DNA of 64,000 bases from NCBI GenBank assembly GCA_030789695.1, contig CM061142.1, forward strand, positions 144,617,637 through 144,681,636, given 5' to 3'. This stretch comes from Scilla litardierei. Lineage: Eukaryota > Streptophyta > Magnoliopsida > Asparagales > Asparagaceae. Below are positions 32,503 to 41,786 of this stretch, one piece after another. Under the pieces are notes generated by a model, which saw only the letters and a list, made by a program, of their open reading frames with translations, searched no databases and was not told where the DNA came from. Both the position numbers and the translations under genes were made by a program. Numbering within the stretch: the stretch's first letter is position 1; each line of letters opens with the position of its first letter.

Positions 32503-33633
32503 AGGCAACATGCTTGTTATTTTAGGATCTCTTGAACCCTAGTGTTTAGCTCTTATCCCTATCTAGCGATAATTTTCGCACTCTACACTTTTCAATTTCA
32601 CTTGGACATACTGTAGATAGTAATTGTATAGTGCTAATTGACTGAATCGCTGTGCTTCCATCGCTACTTTCGGTTCCCGTTTATGCAACCCGTGCTTTTG
32701 ACGTGTTTGCCACTTGTGCAGTTCTCTCTCTCTCCTTTCGTATAAGATCCTGGCCCCTGTGGCGAGGATGTTGCATGTAGTTTCAGGAGACATCTGGGAT
32801 CACTCTCACCATATCCGCTGTTTGGCGCAGAGCTTAGCGGAATCCTTGAATACTTCGAATATACTATCCCTCCTGTCTGCCGCCATGGAAAATCAGAGGA
32901 GATATCGAGATACGCAGGAGCACCTTGCCACGGCAACTATCTTTCCTCATGGTGAAGTGGCGTATATCGACAATCCTGGTCCCAAATTTAGTGAAGAAGA
33001 GTTATCTGCGGAGTTTTGTCAGTAGAACCATCCGACTGAGTTTGTAGGCTACGCTGGACAGGAACCAATCTATTCCTTGCAGACTTCTATTGAGCTCCCC
33101 GATCTTTGGACAATGAGGAAGCTAGAAACGGTTGTGGGGAACCATCGACAATTGAAACCTATTTTCACTTAGAAGCCTTCTTCCCGGAAAATTATTATGA
33201 GCTTGAAAGAGACCGGGTGCCTTCCTCGATCGTTCCCACTATACCTTGCAAAACTTTGCCATGCGGAACCGCGCCCGAGGATGAGGTTCCGGATGCTGGC
33301 TTCCGAGAAATCCACGAAGAACTCCTTTCCCTTGAGGATGCTTAGCTTGAGAAGTATGCGTTGGGGCCTCAAGAAGTTGAGATGAAAGAATTACCGCCGG
33401 GGCTAAAATATGAATATTTGGGGGCTGGCTCGACCCTTCCGGTCATAGTCAACTCTTCACTGCCCGAAGACCAAATGACCAAACTTCTTGGGGTTTAAAA
33501 AAGGTTTAAAGGAGTTTTTGGATATGCAATTGAGGATTTAAAAGGGGTTAGCTTAGGCCTCTGCTCACACAGAATTCTGCTTGAAGATGAGCAAGCCTCC
33601 TCGATTGAGCCACATCGGAGGCTAAATCCCATA
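32503..33633 (+). pseudogene. TR2 remnant between primer site and RT (gag/PR missing)
   Basis: Only short frames remain: 32714-33025, and a frame from 33106 that runs in phase into RT, with stops at 33343 and 33496. The last part (ELPPGLKYEYLG, LPVIVNSSLPEDQ, HRILLEDEQ) is the segment that precedes RT in Athila polyproteins. No capsid pattern, CCHC knuckle or Asp-Thr/Ser-Gly protease site is visible. Most of gag and the protease have been deleted or replaced. Confidence 0.7.
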
Positions 33634-36292
33634 ATGATGGAGGTTGTAAAAAAGGAGATTGTTAGGCTTCTACATGCCGGTATTATATACCCTATCTCCG
33701 ATAGTCGCTGGGTTAGCCCGGTGCACGTCGTACCAAAGAAAGGAGGAATGACGGTGGTTCGCAACGAGAAGAACGAGCTAATACCAACGAGGACCGTCAC
33801 GGGGTACAGGATGTGCATTGACTATAGAAAGCTGAACAAAGCAACGAGGAAGGATCATTACCCTCTCCCCTTTATTGACCAGATGCTCGAGAGACTGGCG
33901 AAGCATAATTATTTCTGTTTCATGGACGAGTATTCAGGATTTCTTCAGATCCCTATTCATAACGATGACCAGGAGAAGACGACTTTCACTTGCCCATTCG
34001 GGACATATGCCTATAGAAGAATGCCGTTCGGACTTTGTAACGCCCCTGCTACATTCCAAAGACTCATGTCCGCTATCTTCTCCGACTACTCCCAGGACAT
34101 CATGGAGGTTTTCATGGACGATTTCTCCGTCTATGGAACTGAGTTTGACTCGTGCCTCAGTAATCTAACTAAAGTCTTGGAGAGATGTCAAGAAAAGGGA
34201 TTAGTCCTAAACTGGGAGAAGTGCCACTTCATGGTCCAAGAAGGAGTTGTGTTGGGGCACATCATCTCTTCGAGGGGAATCGAGGTTGATAAGGCTAAAG
34301 TTGAGGTGATTGAAAATATTCCACCACCGCTCAATCTTCGTGGAGTCCGTGGTTTCCTAGGACATGCGGGATTTTATCGCCGCTTCATAAAAGACTTCTC
34401 GAAGATTTCCAGGCCGCTGACCCAACTCCTCGTGAAAGACGTGCCTTTCGTCTTCAGCGAGGAGTGTATGGAGGCCTTCTGCACTTTGAAGCTAGCTTTG
34501 ATTTCCGCGCCCATAATACAGCCACCGGACTGGAATCTACCCTTTGAGCTAATGTGTGACACTAGTGATTATGCGGTTGGTGCCATCTTGGGGGCAGAGG
34601 AAGGATAAAAATCTTCACGTCATATATTATACGAGCAAAACCCTTGATGCCGCCCAAAGAAATTATACTACCACTGAAAAGGAATTGCTAGCGGTCATCT
34701 ACGCCATGGATAAGTTCCGACAATATCTCGTTGGTGCCAAGGTGATCGTGCACACAGATCACGCGGCTCTTAAATACCTATTGAGCAAGAAAGAAGCTAA
34801 GCCGCGGCTCATTAGATGGATTCTCCTCCTCCAGGAATTCGACCTGGAAATCAGAGACAAGAAGGGGGCAGAGAATGTTGTTGCCGATCACCTGTCCAGG
34901 ATGCCTGCCCTCGATCTAAATGTTACGCCGATCGACGATTCACTCCCTGACAAGCATCTTTTCTCTGTCTCTTCCTCCTGGACCCCCTGGTACGCTGACA
35001 TCGCAAATTATTTGGCTTGTGCCATCGTCCCCCACAATGTGAGCTTTCAGCAGAAGAAGAAGTTTTTCCATGAGGTCCGCAGATTTTATTGGCATGACCC
35101 CCACCTATACAAAACCTGCAATGATGGGGTGATACGAAGATGCATCCCTGAAACTGAGGCGACCTCCATCATTTCCCACTGCCACAGGCAGCAATGTGGA
35201 GGACACGCGAGCACCTACAAGACCACCGCAAAAATTCTCCAAAGCGGATTCTACTGGCCTACACTCTTCAAGGACACACATGTTTATGTCCAAGCCTGTG
35301 ATAAATGTCAAAGAGCGGGGAATATCTCCAAAAGGAATGAGATGCCTCAACACTACATCCTGAATGTAGAAATCTTCGATGTATGGGGAGTGGACTTCAT
35401 GGGACCGTTCCCTTCCTCCTCAGGGAACCAGTATATCTTGGTGGCTGTAGACTACGTGTCGAAGTGGGTTGAAGCAATGGCCAGTCCTACCAATGATTCC
35501 AGAGTGGTGGCCAAGTTCTTCAAAAGCAACATCTTCCTGCGGTTCGGTGTACCTCGTGTCCTGATCAGTGACGGGGGGAGCCACTTTATAGAAAAGAAAT
35601 TCGAGGCCCTCTTAAAAAGATACGGGGTACAACACTGGGTGGGGCGTGACTACCATCCGCAGACCAGCGGTCAAGCGGAAGTCTCTAACCGGGAGATTAA
35701 AAGCATACTAGAAAAGACGGTGGCTAATTCTAGAAAGGACTGGTCATCAAAGCTTCCTGACGCACTTTGGGCCTACAGGACGGCATTTAAAACTCCGATC
35801 GGCACGACTCCATATCGGCTTGTCTATGGGAAAGCCTGCCATCTTCCGGTGGAATTGGAGCATAGAGCATTTTGGGCAATTAAGAATCTGAACTTTGACG
35901 CCAAGGATGTAGGGGGGCACCGGCAATAACAACTCAACGAGCTCGACGAAATCCGGCTCAATGCCTATAAGAACGCCAAGATTTACAAGGAGAAACTGAA
36001 GCGGTGGCACGATAAGCGCGTCTTGAAGAGGGAATTCAGGGAAGGGGACTTAGTTCTCCTATTCAACTCAAAGCTGAAGCTCTTTCCTGGAAAACTCAAG
36101 TCAAGGTGGTCGGGACCGTTCCGTGTCACCAAGGTTTTTCCGCATGGGGCTATTGAGATAATGGGAAGGGATGAGCCGTTTAAAGTCAACGGACAGCGTC
36201 TGAAGCACTATGCGGTTGGAGAACCAGAATTCTCCCCGGTCGGGCCCCCAACGAGTGACAACTCTTCCTCTAACCCTCCGGATCCTAATTGA
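33634..36292 (+). pseudogene. pol: TR2 reverse transcriptase, RNase H and integrase
   Basis: RT (33634-34608) is well preserved: IIYPISDSRWVSPVHVVPKK, RMCIDYRKLNKATRKDHYPLP, FGTYAYRRMPFGLCNAPATFQ and the catalytic FMDDFSVYG. One extra G in a run near 34590 shifts the frame. RNase H follows ([26 protein letters not shown]). Integrase shows its His/Cys zinc finger (CDKCQRAG) and the D-D-E residues ([28 protein letters not shown]). A TAA at 35927 is followed in phase to 36292 by the integrase C-terminal region ([20 protein letters not shown]). Catalytic motifs look intact, so few lesions separate this pol from an open frame. Confidence 0.88.
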
Positions 36293-38490
36293 CCACCGCT
36301 AGAGGCGTCGAGCAAATGACGTTAAACAAAAGCGCTTCATGGGAGGCAACCCATGCTCTTAAAATCTCTATCTCCAATCTTCGGAACTATTTCTAACTTT
36401 ATTTTGTCTATTTCTGATAAATAAATCCAGCCGCAAAAATTTCCGTTGAGGCCTGATGCCATGTGTTCATTTTTTGCAGGAAAAAAGACCCCAACCGATC
36501 GGGTGAGAACTCACCCGATCGGTTTGGACGTATCAGCTAAATGGCAGAGTCAGTTTCCTAACGAACCGACCGGGTGACAATGGCCGAGGCCGGGTCGCTG
36601 ACCGTGTGGGTAGTGCTGAACTTTCGAGAAAATTGGAGATCGCATCAACCGATCGGTTGTGTAATATCGCGATCGGGTGAGGGGCCGGGTGAAATATCAC
36701 ATATTCTTGGGAAAGATTTTGGAAGCGGTCAACCGATCGGGTGACCTTCACCCGATCGGTTCACCTGTAGCTGTTGGCCGACAGGAAACTTTCGAAATTC
36801 GTCCACCCGATCGGGTGAGTAATCACCCGATCGGTTCAGTTTCGCCCCGATAAATAACACCACCGCACGTTGACCGCCACCCGACCCCCGAAAATCCCCC
36901 AAGCTTGGGGGACGTCTATTTTGCTGTGTTGTCATGAGTGTCGTGTGTGTGTGCTTGTTTTGTTTTTTTTCTTATTTGTGTGTGTGTGCGCTTGTTCTTC
37001 CCCTTTTGTGTGTCGTGTCGTGTGGTTTTATTTCTATTTTCATGTCGTGTGGTTTGAATTTGATTTTTCTTTATTTTCAGTTTCATCTCTGTGTTTTCCT
37101 CGTTTTTCATTTCTTTTTGTGTCAGTGCGTATTCCCCCCCATCTTCATTGCCCTCCCGTACTCACTCCTATTGCATTGAGGGCAATGCAAGCTTCAGCTT
37201 GGGGGAGTCGCACTGTGTGCACCATTTGAGTCTTTCTTTTTCGTTTTTGTGTCGTTTTCATCGTGTTTTTATTTTTTCTTTTTTTTTATTCTCTTCTTTT
37301 TATCTCTTTCTCCTAGAGATGAACCATATGATGAATCGCCACAAAATCACACACACCTAGCATGGCATCGATAATCACATTCACTAACCCCAGGATTTCG
37401 AGTTCTCTTGCATTTCACGCATCGTGGGTCCTCTTAGTTTTTTGTGAGTCGTGTGTCGTGCCTATCTGTTTGGTGTGCTTCTACTTTGTGATTTTACTTT
37501 ATATACCTGTCCAGGAATGACCCCTAGATTATCATGCTTCGATTTGAATATGCGGTATTTATTTCCCCTGTCTGCTTCTGCATGCTATATATATATATCG
37601 TGTACTTCATTTCGCATGTGTAAGGATTCCACAATTAAGGACTAGGATAACCCATTTAGCCCATGCTCTATTTAGCGAGAATAGTTTCCTTCGCCCAAGT
37701 GTTTAGATTCCGACTTCTTTTTTGTTTTACTTGGTGCAAATCCCCTCGTCGTGTACCGCTCTCCCACTTGGGAGAGTACACATGTGTATAGCCAAAAACC
37801 CAAAAATCCAAAAAAAAGAGAAAAGAAAAGAAAAACCCAAAAAGAAAAGAAAAGAAAAATTTTGTAAAGCCAAAAAGCCAAAAAAAATATAAATACAAAT
37901 GCACAAAACCCAAAAAAAAATTCCAGTGTGAATATTTTTTCCTACTTACCGAGAATAAAGGGAAGGCGAGAATTTGCACCGAGTGTTCTACTCCACATCG
38001 TCTCAACCCCCATCGTTTTCGAAAACACTTGGCTTAGGAACTTTTTAGCTAGTATCTTGGCTATAGTGGTGTGATTTCCTTAACCCTAGTTGTGGAGTCC
38101 CCGATGCATGATACGCTTCTATTCTTATACTCTTCTCATGCATGCTTGAACTAATATTCACCGCAATTTCAAATTCGAATCGGTATTTGGGTCGTTTCCT
38201 GGGTCTGTGTATGTCGAGCTTTATTGCACATCGTAGATAGCGACACCGACTGCTAGCGCACGACCACACTCACTCGTGCCTCACCGTGTGGGCCCACGGC
38301 ACTTATTTGGACTCGTTTTCCTAGGTTTAGTGATGTGATTTGGCGTTTGCTTGCTTGGTGTGTCGTTTTTGTTTTTGTTGGCTCTGACGGACGATCTAGG
38401 ATATAGAGTTTTCTTTTTTCTCTCTTTCTCTCTATTTTTCCCCTCCGAGCTCCCACTCTCACTCGTCTTCCTCGAGGACGAGGAAGAGTT
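36293..38490 (+). other. TR2 non-coding 3' interior
   Basis: In order: a CATGGG/CCCATG hairpin around AGGCAA (36338-36355), seen in many Athila-type elements; a cluster of CCGATCGG palindromes (36490-36840), including a segment identical to the LTR; an 18-bp palindrome centred on AAGCTT (36895-36912); T-rich low complexity; an 8-bp AGGG-loop hairpin and polypurine-like tract (37171-37206); CCAAAA low complexity (37790-37920); and a 9-bp AGGA-loop hairpin (38466-38487). No coding frame is convincing. Confidence 0.75.
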
Positions 38491-38505
38491 CAGCTTGGGG
38501 GATTT
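38491..38505 (+). other. TR2 polypurine tract
   Basis: CAGCTTGGGGGATTT directly precedes the 3' LTR at 38506 and follows the AGGA-loop hairpin by 4 bases. Confidence 0.85.
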
Positions 38506-40116
38506 TGACGTGCGTTTATATTTCATATATTTACGCGCGTTTTCTTCCATGTTTTTCCGTATTTACCGCCGTCTTTTATTCGTTTTCTCGTGTTTTCTTG
38601 TATTTTCTTGTTTTCTTTCACTTTTCCGTATTTTCCGTGTTTTGCAGGAGTTTGCTGGCATTTGGGACGCAAAACGATGATATCATGTGTCCCCGGAGCA
38701 ACGAGAGGAGTCACGCGTGATCCAGGGGGTCAAACGACGAAGATTACATCTTTCAGCCCCTCACCCGGTCGGTTGGTCATCTCCAACCGATCGGGTGATG
38801 CACGCGTGCACCACCCGGACGCAGCTTGGAGCCCCCGAGAAGTAACCCGATCGGTTCAGTGACCGGGTCAAAAGCTCAAAGTCTCTGGAATTCGGAGCTC
38901 AATTTCCAACCGATCTGGTGACCTTCACCCGATCGGTTCACCTGTACCTGAATTTCAATGGCCAAGACTCGAAGCTCCAACCGGTCTCCTCACCCGGACC
39001 GCACCAAGATCCAACCGGTCGGCACCATGATCCAACCGACCACACCAAGATCCAACCGACCGGTTCATACTGACCGGGTGAAACCCCCGCATCGCGCTGT
39101 AATTTTGTGAAGCGGCTCACCCGACCGGTTGACTTGTCAACCGATCGGGTGATGTCGTTTTCTATAAATAGAACCCTATGTTTCCCAGATTCGGGAGTTG
39201 GTTATTTTTTACTGTTTTCTTCATTTTGTGACGGCTGTAATTTTCTTGTTTTTGTAAGTTTTCGGATCTTTGTAAAACTTTAGTATTATCTTAATTGCTC
39301 TACTACCTTCGCATTCCTATCGTCTGATTATGATTTTAACGGTTCATTTTCGTTTAGATCGCTTTTTACTGAATATTTGTGAGTAGTTCCCAAATCTGGG
39401 ATTTTGGCAGAAATCCCTTCGGGGCTCTTCCCGATGCATCCATAGGGTTAGGAAATCGATAGGGATTAGGAATCTAACGGTTACACGGGGTGTTTTATTG
39501 TCATCGACGGGAAAAAGACCGCCTTTGACCATTGGGCCAAGGGGGAATAAACTTGGCGGTTGACTCCCTAGCCATAGCTCATGCCCTTAGTGTAGACGCC
39601 GAATCCTAGCGCGCGGGATCGGCAGGATGAGGCGTTGGGATTTATCGTTGCGAGCTTAGTGCTCCCGGAATCGATCAGTGTTAATGGACACAGGAGTGCC
39701 CACTGATCGAACCCGAGAAGTCAGGTGTATCATCCTGGGCACCGACCAGAATATCGGGCCCATGGGATGCCGGTACCACTTTCAGAGGCAACGTCTCACC
39801 ATTAGACCCTAATTCCGATCGCCATCCTACCCGTAGGCCATATCGGTGAGAGTCGCTCGTTGGAGTTGAAACCAAAGTCCCGGGTTTATTTTCTTATTGT
39901 TTATATCTTGCATTCCTTTACCGTGACAACCCATCAACCGATCCGGGCTAGCTCGCCCACGGGGTGATTTCAGTCCTCCTTGATACAAGCACATCCTAGC
40001 CTCACTGTGTTCGACCCCCAAGCCACACTACAACACTGTGCGCTTGCAGTTACAAATATCTAAACCCTCACGCGGGTCCCCCGGCCATTTGCGGCTCGCA
40101 AACTGGGGGCACGTCA
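38506..40116 (+). repeat. TR2 3' LTR
   Basis: This is a near copy of 30868-32479, with the same palindrome cluster and stems, ending CACGTCA and followed by the target duplication GCTTC. Confidence 0.92.
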
Positions 40117-41741
40117 GCTTCTTACTGCGATGATGCATACTGCCGACTGGAGGATACATCAGGAGCTTAGAGAGATGGATCTAGAGGTCATCTTACATGG
40201 TGTGGTTCATTTATTCATGAATTTGTAGATGTAGTCCATGATCGTGGATCGGATCAAGGTAGCACAGGTAGGAGATCCGAAGCTGCAGAGGATTAGGAGG
40301 CAGGTTGAAGCTGGACTAAGGACGGAGTTCGTGATTCATGAGGATGGTTCGCTGTGGTACGGTAGTAGGCTCTGCGTACCTGCAGGTGATGTTCGTGAGG
40401 AGTTGTTGAGCGAGGATCATAGCTCGCCATATTCTATACATCCTGGAGGCACAAAGATGTATAAGGACCTCCGTCTGAATTACTGGTGGATTGGCATGAA
40501 GAGGAGTGTGGCACAGAGCGTTGCCAAGTGTTTGATATGCCAACAGGTGAAGGCTGAGCACCATAATACGACTGGATTGCTACAACTGCTTCCTATTCCA
40601 AAGTGGAAGTGGCAACATATCACGATGGATTTCGTGACTGGTTTACCTCGGACCCTGAAGCAGAACGACGCAGTCTGGGTGATATTTGATCGATTAACCA
40701 AGTCTGCCACTTCATCCCTTTCCGAGTGGGACAGTCTACGGAAGTCTTGGCGAGGAAATACCTAGAGGTAAAATTTCATTTTACTTCTCTTTTAAAATTT
40801 TACTCTTTGAGTTAGTTATGAGGTAGACCGTGTGCGTGCAGGAGATCGTACGCTTACACGGAGTCCCCATGAGCATCGTGTCTGACAGAGACTCGAGGTT
40901 CACATCTCAGTTTTGGATAAGTCTGAAGGAGAATTTGGGTATGAGTCTGAGTTTTAGCACGGCGTACCACCCGCAGACCGATGGCCAGTCCAAGAGGAGT
41001 ATTCAGATTTTAGAGGAGATGATGCGAGCTTGTACGCTCGATTTGAAGGGATCTTGGGAGGACCATCTTCACTTGGTGGAGTTTTCATATAACAACAGCT
41101 ACCAGGTGAGCATTGGCATGGCGCCGTTTGCTGCCTTATATGGGAGGAAATGTTGATCGCCACTGAGCTGGGATGACATCGGATATCGGGAGCTGTTGGG
41201 TCTAGAGATGATAGTGGAAGCCGTGGATGTTGTGAGAGACATCATGGAGAAGCTCAGTGTTGCGTATGATCGTTTCAAGCATTGGGCTGATGCCAAGAGG
41301 AGACCTTTGGAGTTCCAGCTTAGAGATCACGTCTTCCTGAAGATTTCTCCGAACCGCAGAGTTATTCGTTTCGGGAAGAAGGGAAAGCTGAGTCCGAGGT
41401 ATATTGGACCATTCGACGTGCTGGAGCGTGTGAGAGCAGTGGCCTACCGCCTTGCTTTGCCACCATCTTTGGAGTGAGTTCACGATATATTCCACGTATC
41501 TCAGCTACGTTGGTACGTCAGTGATCCGTCGCACACGGTTGATTTCTCTGAGATTACGGTCCGTCCGGACCTGACATATGACCAGCAGCCCGTGCAAATT
41601 TTGGACCGTCGACAGAAACAATTGAGGAATAAGGTAGTCGACCTGGTGAGAGTAATGTGGCATCACAGATCACCTGGAGAGTCCACTTGGGAGCGTGAGG
41701 AGGAGATGAAAGAGTGTTTCCCATCTTTGTTTGCTGATTAG
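40117..41741 (+). pseudogene. pol: chromovirus integrase and chromodomain
   Basis: The chromovirus frame resumes with stops at 40226 and 40232, then integrase: zinc-finger part (CLICQQVKAEHH), [47 protein letters not shown] and [11 protein letters not shown] missing base near 40708 shifts the frame. A putative intron lies at 40768-40841. After VAYRLALPP a TGA at 41475 interrupts, and a chromodomain-like tail follows in phase (41508-41741: VQILDRRQKQLRNKVVDLV, VMWHHRSPGESTWERE, ending in TAG). Chromodomains of this kind bind modified histone tails and steer integration. Confidence 0.87.
40768..40841 (+). other. putative spliceosomal intron 2 in the chromovirus
   Basis: These 74 bp begin GTAAAATTTC and end GCGTGCAG, are T-rich, have stops in frame and a length not divisible by three. 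Joining the flanks puts EIVRLHGVP directly after ARKYLE, as in intronless relatives. Confidence 0.6.
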
Positions 41742-41772
41742 TGTTGTTAATTCCGAGGACGGAATCTTTCTT

Positions 41773-41786
41773 TTAGCGGGGTAGAA
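41773..41786 (+). other. chromovirus polypurine tract
   Basis: TTAGCGGGGTAGAA abuts the 3' LTR start TGTAACGG at 41787. The minus-strand relative has the equivalent GGTGGGTAGAA next to its LTR. Confidence 0.8.

Larger units (their letters stand above)
30868..40116 (+). mobile_element. TR2: Athila-type Ty3/gypsy retrotransposon lacking gag
   Basis: LTRs of 1612 and 1611 bp (TGACGTGCG...GCACGTCA) are flanked by a perfect GCTTC duplication (30863-30867, 40117-40121). The tRNA-Asp primer site is intact, and RT and integrase are of the Athila kind. The 1 kb between primer site and RT has no recognisable capsid, zinc knuckle or protease. The 3' interior is non-coding, with palindrome clusters and repeated polypurine-like tracts. 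The LTRs differ by roughly 1-2% where compared. Confidence 0.92.

Noticed and set aside
36934..37360. T-rich plus-strand ORFs in TR2 resembling membrane proteins
   Set aside because: The Phe/Ser/Leu-rich translation comes from T-rich low complexity; no start context or conservation supports a protein.
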